Shown here piece by piece: positions 1 to 8,562 of a DNA stretch of 64,000 bases; positions within the stretch are counted from its first letter, which is position 1, and every line of letters begins with the position of its first letter. The position numbers were made by a program, and so were the translations under genes. The DNA is from JBAYNW01 sp041678605 (lineage in GTDB: Bacteria > Cyanobacteriota > Vampirovibrionia > Gastranaerophilales > Gastranaerophilaceae). The notes below the pieces were generated by a model. The model worked only from the letters and a program-made list of their open reading frames with translations. It did no database searches and was not told the DNA's origin. The DNA lies in assembly GCA_041678605.1 (NCBI GenBank), contig JBAYNW010000003.1:20575-84574 (forward strand). The letters are read 5' to 3'.

Positions 1-301
1 GTTCCGAATAAGAAAGTCTGACAAGCGGTTGGGCCGCAAGGTGAAAAATAATCTCAGGATTAAAATCCGTCATGGTTTTTTCTAATTTTTCTTTGTCCAA
101 AATATTTCCATACACGTTTTTAATTTTTTTATCAATTCCCAGTTCCAAAAACATTGCAGGTTTTGTATTCGGATTTAGGGAATAACCCATAATCTCTGCA
201 CCTAAAGACTGTAGCCAAAGTGTAAGCCAACTTCCTTTAAAGCCGCTTGCTCCCGTTAAAAATACCTTTTTATTTTTATATATTTGAAACCCTTCAACCA
301 T
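1..301 (-). CDS. rfbG: CDP-glucose 4,6-dehydratase, N-terminal part (runs off the window)
   Basis: This is the first 100 or so residues of a short-chain dehydrogenase/reductase, cut by the window edge. The glycine-rich NAD site reads LTGASGFKGSWL, and the later stretch FHLAAQPLVRLSY is typical of CDP-glucose 4,6-dehydratases. The enzyme makes CDP-4-keto-6-deoxyglucose, the branch point to 3,6-dideoxyhexoses in O-antigens and capsules. The ATG at 301-299 directly abuts the rfbF stop codon at 304-302. The stop, an AAGGG ribosome site and this start all lie in an octamer repeat (module A), so translation is probably coupled to rfbF. The pairing with rfbF makes the family call fairly secure. Confidence 0.85.
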   Translation of the reverse strand, partial: MVEGFQIYKNKKVFLTGASGFKGSWLTLWLQSLGAEIMGYSLNPNTKPAMFLELGIDKKIKNVYGNILDKEKLEKTMTDFNPEIIFHLAAQPLVRLSYSE

Positions 302-324
302 TCAACCCTTCAACCTTTCAACTC
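290..324. repeat. Module A octamer repeat at the rfbF/rfbG junction
   Basis: On the + strand the unit is TTCAACC with one variable base, repeated about four times; on the coding strand it reads GGTTGAAN. It provides the rfbF stop codon and the rfbG ribosome site and start codon. Confidence 0.8.
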
Positions 325-1102
325 CATGTGTCCACGCAGCCCATGGGGCAGAGCCATTGTTCCACAGGTTAGTCAAATCCGCTTTATCTTTTAAGGTGTC
401 CATGGCATGCCAAAAACCATAATGCTTAAATGCATTCAATTGTCCGTCACGTGCGAGATTTTCCAATGGTTCACGCTCAAAAAATACATCTTCTCTGTCG
501 TCAATATAGTCAAAAATCTGAGGTTCAAGAACAAAAAATCCACCATTAATCCACGATTCATCACCTTTTGGTTTTTCCATAAAGGAAGTTATTTTTACAT
601 CATCTTTTATAATCAATGCCCCGAATTTTCCAGACGGCTGTACCGCTGTCATAGTAGCAATTCGCCCTGATTTTTGGTGAAATTTTATCAGTTCCGGAAG
701 ATTAACATCACTCACCCCGTCACCATAGGTAAGCATAAATCTTTCGTTTCCAATATACTCTTTCGCTTTTTTAATTCTTCCGCCGGTCATAGTATCTTGT
801 CCGGTATAAAGCATTGTTACTTTCCATGGCTCGTTTCTGTGATTGTGAATTTCGACGGCATTTTTTTCCATATCAACCGTAATGTCTGAATACCTTGTAT
901 AGTAATTTATAAAATAATCTTTTATAACATGCGATTTGTAGCCGGTCAAAATGATAAAATCGTTAAACCCACAATGAGAATAAATTTTCATAATATGCCA
1001 CAATATCGGACGGCCGCCAATCTCTACCATTGGTTTTGGTTTAAGTTCTGTTTCTTCAGATAATCTGGTACCCAGTCCGCCTGCTAAAATAACTACTTTC
1101 AT
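302..1102 (-). CDS. rfbF: Glucose-1-phosphate cytidylyltransferase
   Basis: The 266-residue protein has the nucleotidyltransferase signature near its N-terminus (ILAGGLGTRLSEET, then PKPMVEIGG) and the product-loop motif YGDGVSDV. This matches RfbF, which forms CDP-glucose from CTP and glucose-1-phosphate. Its product feeds RfbG, encoded directly downstream on the same strand. The last residues (VERLKG) are read from a module A repeat and look like a repeat-derived tail rather than family-conserved sequence. Length is normal for the family, and the start is the only sensible ATG. Confidence 0.95.
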   Translation of the reverse strand: MKVVILAGGLGTRLSEETELKPKPMVEIGGRPILWHIMKIYSHCGFNDFIILTGYKSHVIKDYFINYYTRYSDITVDMEKNAVEIHNHRNEPWKVTMLYTGQDTMTGGRIKKAKEYIGNERFMLTYGDGVSDVNLPELIKFHQKSGRIATMTAVQPSGKFGALIIKDDVKITSFMEKPKGDESWINGGFFVLEPQIFDYIDDREDVFFEREPLENLARDGQLNAFKHYGFWHAMDTLKDKADLTNLWNNGSAPWAAWTHGVERLKG

Positions 1103-1210
1103 AATAAATTCCTTAAATTTTACTCTGAGGTCATTATATTTAAAACATGGTTAATCATAAAGAAAAACTTTATAAAAGTTAAAATATCCTTGCCGCCTGA
1201 TAATTCCCGA

Positions 1211-1416
1211 GAGCCTGTTGACACAAAAAGTAAACACGTCATGCTGAACTTGTTTCAGCATCGCATGAGTGAACGACAATGCGACCCTGCCTCTTGTTTT
1301 CTTTGCGAGGAACGAGCTTAGAAAACAGTGTCGGGGAGATAGATTTTGTTTACAAAATCATCTTCGCGGAAATAAATTCAGGGTGACGTTTCTCCGGAAT
1401 ATGTGTCAACAGACCC
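1211..1416. mobile_element. MITE-like element, long form, with terminal inverted repeats
   Basis: The left end GAGCCTGTTGACACA (1211-1225) and right end TGTGTCAACAGACCC (1402-1416) are near-perfect inverted repeats. The same ends and the same inner sequence (AAGTAAACACGTCAT) recur in a 55-bp short form at 17194-17248. Inside this long copy is a REP-like palindrome (about 1238-1266, GCTGAAC / GTTTCAGC) and a small palindrome around ATTTTGTTTACAAAAT. No transposase is present. The right end is translated as the C-terminus of the neighbouring epimerase. Nothing else is seen between 1103 and 1377. Confidence 0.7.
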
Positions 1417-2241
1417 GAGAAAATCAAACAAATTTTTGAGGCCTTTTTCGTAAGAAGTAAAACAAAAACCCCCGAGTTCGTTCAAAAGTCTTGAGTTATC
1501 TCCGGTATATTCAGCGTTTAAACCGTTTTCTTTAATTATTATTTCCGATTTAAAACCGCTTATTTCATTTATTATTTGTGAAATTTCAGACAGCGAAATA
1601 CTTTGGGTCGGAGTGATATTCATAATTTTTTCGTTAGGTTTACTTTCAACAAAATATTTAACAATTTTGCACAAATCATCAATGTATAAATAGTCAAAAA
1701 CAACGTCCTTGTTTATAATTATAGGTTCTTTTTTTAAGTTCTGAGAAATGGCATAAGTCGGGAAGCGGGTTTCTTTTTCCCACCTTCCGTAAGCCCCGAA
1801 AATATTCAGACAAAGAGCATTATCAAGTTTTTCAACTTCTTTGGCCATTAAATATTTTGACATACCATATGGATCTTTTGGTATAATTTCACCCAAATTT
1901 TCTTCCCTAATTTTAGCCAGAGGTCTTGACTTGTCATACTCGGCACCGGAGCCAAAAGTAATTATCCTGTTTTTTCCCGAACAAATTAAAAGATTATTAA
2001 ACATTTTTAAATTTTCGTCAATAACGGAAATATCGTCAGTGATTCCTCTTGCCCCGCCTTTAGTGGCACAGTGTATTACAAAATCAATGTTATTGGCTTC
2101 AAAATATTTTTCAACGGCAGTTTTGTCAGAAATATTAAGCTCAAAACTTCGGGGAGTTAATAAGTTGTAATCTTCCTTTAAATATTCTTTCAAATTTTTG
2201 CCGACAAATCCGCCGGAGCCTGTTATTAAAATTTTTGACAT
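1378..2241 (-). CDS. NAD-dependent epimerase/dehydratase (extended SDR family)
   Basis: The protein has 287 residues. The Rossmann motif ILITGSGGFVGKNL is at the N-terminus and the catalytic pair is in YGMSK, the usual Tyr-x3-Lys. This is the family of nucleotide-sugar epimerases and reductases; given the rfbF/rfbG neighbours it may finish a CDP-deoxysugar, but the substrate cannot be read from sequence. The final dozen residues (GSVDTYSGETSP) are encoded by the end of the MITE-like element at 1211-1416, so the original C-terminus was probably replaced or extended by that insertion. It lies in the same direction as the glycosyltransferases upstream of it (2288-4349). Confidence 0.88.
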   Translation of the reverse strand: MSKILITGSGGFVGKNLKEYLKEDYNLLTPRSFELNISDKTAVEKYFEANNIDFVIHCATKGGARGITDDISVIDENLKMFNNLLICSGKNRIITFGSGAEYDKSRPLAKIREENLGEIIPKDPYGMSKYLMAKEVEKLDNALCLNIFGAYGRWEKETRFPTYAISQNLKKEPIIINKDVVFDYLYIDDLCKIVKYFVESKPNEKIMNITPTQSISLSEISQIINEISGFKSEIIIKENGLNAEYTGDNSRLLNELGGFCFTSYEKGLKNLFDFLGSVDTYSGETSP

Positions 2242-2287
2242 GTAGTTTCACCCAAAAATTATTATAATTCTTCTGCTTCAAATTCTA

Positions 2288-3235
2288 TCACGAATACATA
2301 ACTCTTTTACATACAGCTTCGCTCAATTTATAAATTTTTTCAACAATTTTAAATACTTCGATTTTTCTTATAACATCGTTATCGGCAGCGTGTTTTTTAA
2401 ATGTTTTGAGGGTCATCTTTGAATTAACGCTTTTGAGCCAGTGATAACCAAGTTTAAGTTGTGAATGCACGAAAGAATTGTAAATAATCCCGTATTTATC
2501 AAACCAGCTGTTTCCCAAAATTTCTTTATATTTTTTCAAAAGAGCAAACCATTCTTTTTCAAAAGGCCCTGTTTCTGAGGTATTGGTATCCTGTCCGGGG
2601 TGAGTTCTGTACCTTATGTAAGGTGCTTTTAAAATAACATTTTTGCCATGTTTTGCTATATCCAGCAAATAAGGTCTGTCGGATATTTTTCCGTAAAGTT
2701 CATTGTCAAGTTCATTTTTTTTCAGCAACTCGGTTTTATAAATAGTTGATGCAAAATTATGCAGAATAAACCCAAACATTAGTGCCGCAAAATCCTTAAT
2801 ATCTGCGAAATATGCATCATTTGAAAAATTCTCCCAATTTTTGTCATTGGGATGTTCATAAGGAAGATATGTGCAAGAGGCCATAACCGCATCCGGAGTT
2901 TTATTTATCAAATCCATCGCTGTTTTGATATATTCCGGGTGCATTAAATCATCATCATGGAATATCATCGCCCATTCTCTTGAAGCCATTTGTATTGTCC
3001 GAAGCACATTCCCCAAATGCCCGAGGTTTTTTTCCGCACCGACAAATTTCATGTGCCTGTTTGGGTATTGTTTTTTAATTTCATTAAAAACTTTTTTTGT
3101 ATTATCGGTGCTGGCGTTGTCCAAAATTATTATGTCAAAACCCTCCGCATTTTGTTCGCAAATCGTTTTGAGAGTTTGTCCGAACATTTCAGCACGGTTA
3201 TATGTTGTTATAAAAATTTCCAGATTATCGTACAT
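2288..3235 (-). CDS. Glycosyltransferase family 2
   Basis: A 315-residue GT-A enzyme. It opens with IFITTYNRAEMFGQTL and IIILDNASTDNT, the nucleotide-sugar binding part of GT2, and has the metal-binding DDD in IFHDDDLMHPEY near residue 95. GT2 enzymes add a sugar to a lipid-linked or protein-linked acceptor at the cytoplasmic face of the membrane. The stop of the upstream gene and this start are one base apart, so it is translated with the GT10 fucosyltransferase at 3237-4349. Donor and acceptor are unknown. Confidence 0.9.
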   Translation of the reverse strand: MYDNLEIFITTYNRAEMFGQTLKTICEQNAEGFDIIILDNASTDNTKKVFNEIKKQYPNRHMKFVGAEKNLGHLGNVLRTIQMASREWAMIFHDDDLMHPEYIKTAMDLINKTPDAVMASCTYLPYEHPNDKNWENFSNDAYFADIKDFAALMFGFILHNFASTIYKTELLKKNELDNELYGKISDRPYLLDIAKHGKNVILKAPYIRYRTHPGQDTNTSETGPFEKEWFALLKKYKEILGNSWFDKYGIIYNSFVHSQLKLGYHWLKSVNSKMTLKTFKKHAADNDVIRKIEVFKIVEKIYKLSEAVCKRVMYS

Positions 3236-3236
3236 T

Positions 3237-4349
3237 TTACTCCTCTACGAGTTTGGCTAAAAATTTTGCGTAACCTTTAAACGAATATTTTTGGCCTTCT
3301 TCGGAATTTAGAAAATCCCGTCCGTTTTTAATATATTCTTGAGCTTTTTCCGTCGAAAGATTTTTCATAAATTCAAAAAGCTCCTCGTTAGTTTTAAAAT
3401 CTCTTAAATCAATAAAGCAGTTTTTGGGGATGTATTTTTCAACATCAGGGGCCCCCAGATATACAGGGATTGAACCCACGACAAAACTGTGAATTATTTT
3501 TTCCGTGATATAACCTTTATATTTTAAATTTTCCAGACAGAAATTAAATTTAAAGTTTGAAATTGCTTCAAATTTATTATCAACGGGTTTTGGATTTAAT
3601 TTTTTAACGATTTTTGTCAGGCGATTTTCCCACTCTTTTGGCAAATTATCCAGATATTCCCATCCGCCGCCGTAGAGCTTAAGAGAGTCTTTGCTTCCAA
3701 AAAATTCAACAAGTTCTAAACGTTTATTCTGCAGTTCGTTTGCCTCTAAATATTTATCGGCAGGACTTTTGTAAATATATTTTTTAAATGCCCATTTGAC
3801 AATTTTTTTAAATCTTATTTTCCGCGGGAATATATCGCCATAAACGTAGAATTTATTACCCATAACAAGCGAAGCAAAATCACGGTTTTCCCATTTTTTC
3901 GGCTCTAAAATATCTTTGTCATCATAACTCGGAAAATAAGAATGAAAATTGTTATTTTTACCGCAATCTTTTATGCTTTCATACATCCCGTCAAAGAATA
4001 TTCTGTTTTTGAATTTTTGGGCGAGCGAGTTCAATTTTTCGTAAAAACTTTTGGCATAAATCTGTGACTCAAAACAATAAATGGTGTGGGGAAAAGCCCC
4101 TTTTTCAATGAGTTTTTTACCAAATTTTGCATCCTGTTCCTGTAAAACAATGACATCTTTGGGGTTTAATTTTTTTTCTTCAATTAATTTTAGTGCTATA
4201 TCGCCTGTTATAACCCGATAATCGGCTAAAATTTTTAAAAAATAATGCATAGCAACGAGGCCGAAATATTTTTGGGCGAAATCGTAGTCAAACATCCTGT
4301 TTTCGTTAAAAATCTCTGTGTCAGTACAAATAGCAACCGTTTTAGTCAT
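3237..4349 (-). CDS. Alpha-1,3/4-fucosyltransferase (GT10), copy 1
   Basis: The 370-residue protein carries the GT10 signature around residues 267-300: FKFNFCLEN, then GYITEKI, then GSIPVYLGAP. GT10 enzymes move fucose from GDP-fucose to N-acetylglucosamine or glucose and make Lewis-type epitopes in Helicobacter and Bacteroides. No membrane segment or C-terminal heptad repeat is obvious. It begins a minus-strand run with the GT2 at 2288. A second, divergent GT10 lies at 13407. Linkage and acceptor are inferred only from the family. Confidence 0.9.
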   Translation of the reverse strand: MTKTVAICTDTEIFNENRMFDYDFAQKYFGLVAMHYFLKILADYRVITGDIALKLIEEKKLNPKDVIVLQEQDAKFGKKLIEKGAFPHTIYCFESQIYAKSFYEKLNSLAQKFKNRIFFDGMYESIKDCGKNNNFHSYFPSYDDKDILEPKKWENRDFASLVMGNKFYVYGDIFPRKIRFKKIVKWAFKKYIYKSPADKYLEANELQNKRLELVEFFGSKDSLKLYGGGWEYLDNLPKEWENRLTKIVKKLNPKPVDNKFEAISNFKFNFCLENLKYKGYITEKIIHSFVVGSIPVYLGAPDVEKYIPKNCFIDLRDFKTNEELFEFMKNLSTEKAQEYIKNGRDFLNSEEGQKYSFKGYAKFLAKLVEE

Positions 4350-4455
4350 TCGTTTTTCTGTTCCTCTATTCTTTATTCAATTTTATAACTAAAATACAAA
4401 AACACAATTAACCTTATTTATGATATATTATAAAGGCATAAGGAGAGGTTGTGAG

Positions 4456-5505
4456 ATGAGATTGTTTAATAATGAAAAGGTTGGAAATGCAAGAGTAATA
4501 ACCATTTTTGGGATTAAAATAAAATATTTGGAATTTGATTTAAAAAGCATCTGCAAAAAAAATGCAGGCAACGATTTTTTAGAAGATTTAAAAAAAGCAG
4601 GATTCAAATTTAATAAAAAAAAGACTATAAAAATAATCGCAAAATTTGAGAAAAACTTAAGTGATATAAATAATTTTTTATATACAAAATTAAGCGAGGA
4701 GGACAAAAAGACCTTTATCTCGTTTTGTTTAAAAAGACACGGCAAAATTAATGTTGTTAAAAAGGACGACAAAAAATACTTAGATGGCCTGTTTGAAAAA
4801 GCATACAAAATTTACAATTCACGAAAAAACACAAATGACCCCATGGAAATTGAATTCAACGGGAAAAAAATAAAATATCTGTCAAATACTCCGGCTAAAA
4901 AAGTCAGACCAAACAGCAAACAAATGATGTTTTACTGCTATGAAATGGTGCATGCCTTTTTTATAAATGAATATTACAAAGAAGGTTTTTCTCCCAAAGA
5001 CGGCCAAATAATCTTCGATTGCGGTGCCTGCTCGGGAGACACTGCATTGGCCTTCAACGCCCAATATGAAAATTCAAAAATTTATTCTTTTGAGTGCGAT
5101 GATGGTGCCTTTGAACTATTGGAGAGAAATATTCAGACAAATAAATTGCAAAATGTTTATCCTCAAAAGGCATTTTTGAGTTCTTCAACCGGAGAAATGC
5201 AAATAGGCTGGGAAACAGAAAAAACTCTTTCAATAGACGATTTTGTCAGGGAAAATAATTTAACCGATATAGGGCTTATAAAATTCGACATAGAAGGTGC
5301 TGAATTTGAGGCCTTAAAAGGTTCAATTGAAACAATAAGAAAAGAAAGACCCGTGTTGATGGTTCCGATTTATCATCTTGACAGCGATTTGTACGAAATT
5401 CCCAAGTTTCTGCATAATTTGGATATTCCTTTTAAATTTTCTTTAAAATGGACAGAAAAACGCATTCTGGGTGTTGACTGCGTATTATTTGTGAAATTTG
5501 CATAA
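4456..5505 (+). CDS. FkbM family methyltransferase
   Basis: I chose the ATG at 4456 (349 residues) because a strong AGGAGAGG ribosome site lies 7 bases upstream; an in-frame ATG at 4420 has none. The C-terminal half is a SAM-dependent FkbM methyltransferase: FDCGACSGDTAL (SAM loop), YSFECDDGAFELL, and the family-specific LIKFDIEGAEFEALKG. FkbM enzymes O-methylate sugars or polyketides, here most likely a sugar of the surface glycan. The first 130 residues are lysine-rich and unassigned. The gene converges on the SGNH protein with a 13-base gap. Confidence 0.9.
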   Translation: MRLFNNEKVGNARVITIFGIKIKYLEFDLKSICKKNAGNDFLEDLKKAGFKFNKKKTIKIIAKFEKNLSDINNFLYTKLSEEDKKTFISFCLKRHGKINVVKKDDKKYLDGLFEKAYKIYNSRKNTNDPMEIEFNGKKIKYLSNTPAKKVRPNSKQMMFYCYEMVHAFFINEYYKEGFSPKDGQIIFDCGACSGDTALAFNAQYENSKIYSFECDDGAFELLERNIQTNKLQNVYPQKAFLSSSTGEMQIGWETEKTLSIDDFVRENNLTDIGLIKFDIEGAEFEALKGSIETIRKERPVLMVPIYHLDSDLYEIPKFLHNLDIPFKFSLKWTEKRILGVDCVLFVKFA

Positions 5506-5518
5506 AAGGTTTGGCAAT

Positions 5519-6436
5519 TTATAGCGGGTAGTTGATTACAATCTCGCCTTTATTTACGCCTATTATATTCTTCTCGGTCAGTACCTCAACCATAAATGGT
5601 AGAGCCTTTTGCGAAAGGTGGCATTTGTCAGCTATATATTCTTCAATTGTCAGATTATTTTCATCCACAAGTTTGTTATATATTGAGCAGTTTATAAATT
5701 TATTTTCCGCAGCAAATAAGTTCAGCTTTTCGCTGAAAATTTTGGTAGCGTAGTTTCTTTCACTTTCGGTGCCGATTTTGGAAAACTCGGAATGTTTGGA
5801 TATAGTGTCCTTTTGAGAAGCTATTGGTGCCCATGTTATTATTTTATAGCCTTTTTTCTGCAAATATTTAACAAACTGAATATAACATTGTAAAACATCA
5901 TCAACAACTTCATCAATGCTTTTGTCTTGAATTTTTGACTGTTTTACGACATGACATCTCATGTCAATTTCACCGAAACATAAAAGTAAAATAGAATTCG
6001 GGGGGATTTTTTGAGCCAAAAGCCATTCTATCTTTTCAAGGCCTTTTGATGAAGCGTTCGGATTTAAAATATTGTAAGCCAATGCGGCACCCAGATGGTA
6101 TGGTTCAAAGCAGTTTATTAAGGCTAAAGTTTTATTTATTCCTTTTTTATATTTAAAAAAATGAATATATTCTTCACCTGAAAAAAAGTTAACATGCGAA
6201 TCGCCAATAACGTAGATTTTTTTGTTTTCACCCTTCTTAAAGGCCTGATTTTGTAACCCATATTGACGTAAAAGCCTTTTAAATTCCTTCATTTTCTTTG
6301 CCTTGAAAAAAGGAGCTCTTATTTTCACCCAAAATTTATTTGTATTTTGCCCAAATGCAATTTTAATGCCCAAAATTATAATTATTGTTCTGCCGTCTTC
6401 TTCAATTACAGAAAATATTTTTTTGAAATTTATCAC
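5519..6436 (-). CDS. SGNH/GDSL hydrolase-like protein
   Basis: The protein has 305 residues. Block I of the SGNH family is seen as YVIGDSHVNFFSG near residue 75 and a plausible catalytic His in ADKCHLS near residue 270. Such proteins remove or transfer acyl groups on polysaccharides and are common in glycan loci. No signal peptide is visible, so it would be cytoplasmic. The 50-residue N-terminus, with IIIILGIKIAFGQ, resembles the start of the FkbM protein at 4456 (VITIFGIKIKYL), suggesting a shared short leader of unknown role. Confidence 0.7.
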   Translation of the reverse strand: MINFKKIFSVIEEDGRTIIIILGIKIAFGQNTNKFWVKIRAPFFKAKKMKEFKRLLRQYGLQNQAFKKGENKKIYVIGDSHVNFFSGEEYIHFFKYKKGINKTLALINCFEPYHLGAALAYNILNPNASSKGLEKIEWLLAQKIPPNSILLLCFGEIDMRCHVVKQSKIQDKSIDEVVDDVLQCYIQFVKYLQKKGYKIITWAPIASQKDTISKHSEFSKIGTESERNYATKIFSEKLNLFAAENKFINCSIYNKLVDENNLTIEEYIADKCHLSQKALPFMVEVLTEKNIIGVNKGEIVINYPL

Positions 6437-6521
6437 TGAAAAACCTAATCTATCCTAACTCTTTTTTATTTAAACATATACTTATTTTATTGTCAAATTA
6501 AGAGAAAATGCATATAAAAGC

Positions 6522-6607
6522 AGCTGTCAAAAAATATCTGATTGAGATTGTCTTTGAAATAATTTTAGTACAAAGTTAATCTTTTGTTGGTGATCTTTTT
6601 GACAGCC
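6522..6607 (-). terminator. Distant inverted repeat downstream of the tail-fibre-like gene
   Basis: CAGCTGTCAAAAA and TTTTTGACAGCCG form arms separated by about 55 bases. It could act as a terminator for the 6625-8379 gene, but the long loop makes this weak. The rest of 6437-6624 shows nothing. Confidence 0.3.
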
Positions 6608-6624
6608 GTTTTATATCAACTGGT

Positions 6625-8379
6625 TTAGTAATACATCTTAAAATACTTGAGACAATATGTGGAAGGTCCATACTGGCAATATTTAAAATTAACTGTGTCA
6701 GTTTGCTTAGAAACAGTTGTATTTATAATGTTATAAGTTGCTGGTTCAGCAGAGTTGTCTGGCCAATATTTAAATTTAACAAAACTATCTGGCCTCAGTA
6801 GAATTTCCACCCAGTAATCAGTCGAAGCATTCATATTATTGCTATACAAAAGTGTTCCGTTATTAAACACCCTAAAAGAAGTTTCATAGGACGCTCCAGC
6901 AAAGTCAAAATATAAGCCTGAGCTGGAAGATGTTATATAATCATCCACCCCAAAAGGTGAAAATCCTGAAATACCACAATTGGCTGTAACATTCACTTTG
7001 AATTTAAATGTGTAAGTTGTTGAGGCATTATATGTCACAGACCTTTTTAATCTGGCATTTAATGTTACACCACTGGTTGTGCCTGCATGCATATAGCCAT
7101 TTGTTAGACACCAGCCATAATTTTGCCCATTACTGCTGGAGGTATTTGTCCAGCCGTTATTCCCAGACACAGGAATTTCATCTGCACGGTTAAATGTATC
7201 TTCAAACAAATTTGAACAACCCACCTGATAGTAAGAGCCTATCCATGTAGTTCCGCCATCTTCTGTCTCAAAATGCAGCCTGTTTATTGTAATGCCGGTA
7301 TCAATTAACGCAGGTTCCAATCCATAAATCCAGGTAACATTTTCAGGGAATGTTACTGAACATTCGCTGGCCAAATAAAAATTGAAATCACAAGTTTTTT
7401 TAGCATCAGTTTTTTCACTTGGTAGAGACAAAGCAAAAGAAGCTGTTGCATTGGCAATATGATTTCTATCAATTTTTAAGGCTATTTCTCCTGAGGAAAC
7501 CGTACCAAAATCATAAACCTGTCTTTTTATAAAATTATAACCGTTATAGTTGTATGAATTTGTAGAAACACTCACAATAGAGCCGCTTGATATACAAACT
7601 TGCCCTAAATAAATTCCTGCGTAAATGTCCCAGCTGGAACCATTGTACCTTTTAGAAACCAAAGGCTCAACTGCCGTATTCAACCAAATATCATTCATTG
7701 CAGGAGTTGATGGAGTTGTTGAATACCTGTACAAAGAAGTTGCAAAAGCCTCCAATGTATCGGCAGTAGTTAAAAACAAATTATAAATTCCATCGACATA
7801 ACCTGTCATATCAAGGGTTTTCAAGGTTGCTGCTGTTACTTGAGCCCCTTGAGCGTTTGTACCTACGGCATTGGCATAACTTCCGCCTGTTTTTGTTGTA
7901 ACCGTCATTCCGGAATATTCAAGCAAATCAGCTTCACCGTTAGTTGTGTTGCCCGAGTTCATGCAAAACTTAACGCTTGAATTTACACTTAAATTTTCTA
8001 CCTCGTTTTCCAGTTGTTCAATATCACTATTGATTGTAGATACTGCCGTGTCTAATTGTCCTTTGTTGACGGCTTCAGTGGCTTCGGTTGCATTTGCGAC
8101 ATTGAATTTTTCGTCAATATCACCATTCTTGTCAGCTTTTGTCGCTATCTCCGTTTCTAATTCGGCAATATCCGCACTAATTGCTGATACAGCCGTACTT
8201 AATTGTCCTTTGTTAATAGCCTCGGTGGCTTCGGTTGCATCAGCAACCTTAAATTTTTTGGTGCTGTCGCCGTTCATTGCAGCTTTTGCATTTACAGCTG
8301 CCTCCACTTCTGTGAAATTACTATTAATGTTAATAATTTCTTGAGTCCCGATTTCTACTAATGTTAAATCTTCTGACAT
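6625..8379 (-). CDS. Phage tail-fibre-like or surface fibre protein
   Basis: The 584-residue protein begins with alternating short coiled-coil segments and a repeated motif ATEATEAINKGQL / ATEATEAVNKGQL (near residues 47 and 98), as in tail fibres and trimeric adhesins. The middle contains the tail-fibre-like phrase PAMNDIWLNTA and the C-terminal third is a beta-rich domain with many Asn, Thr and Ser residues. No signal peptide is seen. No other phage genes lie nearby, so this is an orphan. It sits in a glycan locus with its own upstream AAGGAGG-like ribosome site (GGAGGAAAT). Its role as adhesin, tailocin fibre or prophage relic is open. Confidence 0.6.
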   Translation of the reverse strand: MSEDLTLVEIGTQEIININSNFTEVEAAVNAKAAMNGDSTKKFKVADATEATEAINKGQLSTAVSAISADIAELETEIATKADKNGDIDEKFNVANATEATEAVNKGQLDTAVSTINSDIEQLENEVENLSVNSSVKFCMNSGNTTNGEADLLEYSGMTVTTKTGGSYANAVGTNAQGAQVTAATLKTLDMTGYVDGIYNLFLTTADTLEAFATSLYRYSTTPSTPAMNDIWLNTAVEPLVSKRYNGSSWDIYAGIYLGQVCISSGSIVSVSTNSYNYNGYNFIKRQVYDFGTVSSGEIALKIDRNHIANATASFALSLPSEKTDAKKTCDFNFYLASECSVTFPENVTWIYGLEPALIDTGITINRLHFETEDGGTTWIGSYYQVGCSNLFEDTFNRADEIPVSGNNGWTNTSSSNGQNYGWCLTNGYMHAGTTSGVTLNARLKRSVTYNASTTYTFKFKVNVTANCGISGFSPFGVDDYITSSSSGLYFDFAGASYETSFRVFNNGTLLYSNNMNASTDYWVEILLRPDSFVKFKYWPDNSAEPATYNIINTTVSKQTDTVNFKYCQYGPSTYCLKYFKMYY

Positions 8380-8523
8380 ATTTCCTCCTTTTTCTTGAGT
8401 AAAACGATAATCTGTAAACAGTGAAAAACGATTTTCCTGTTCACTTTCTTATTATGACCGTTTTGAAATTAAATAAAAGTCCGTAAAAAGACTTAAGTAA
8501 TTTTCTAAATTATTATCATTTTA

Positions 8524-8532
8524 TGCTATGAT
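8524..8532 (+). promoter_or_regulatory. Extended -10 promoter
   Basis: TATGCTATGAT fits the extended -10 form (TGnTATAAT) seen at several other genes in the window. It lies about 31 bases before the TTG start of the GT4 gene. Confidence 0.5.
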
Positions 8533-8562
8533 TAAACATGTAAAAAATCTGAAGGATGTCTG

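Noticed and set aside
1211..1416. An IS element
   Set aside because: It is only about 206 bp, with inverted repeats but no room for a transposase; MITE-like is the better term.
6625..8379. A prophage
   Set aside because: No terminase, capsid, portal, lysis or integrase gene is present around the fibre-like gene.
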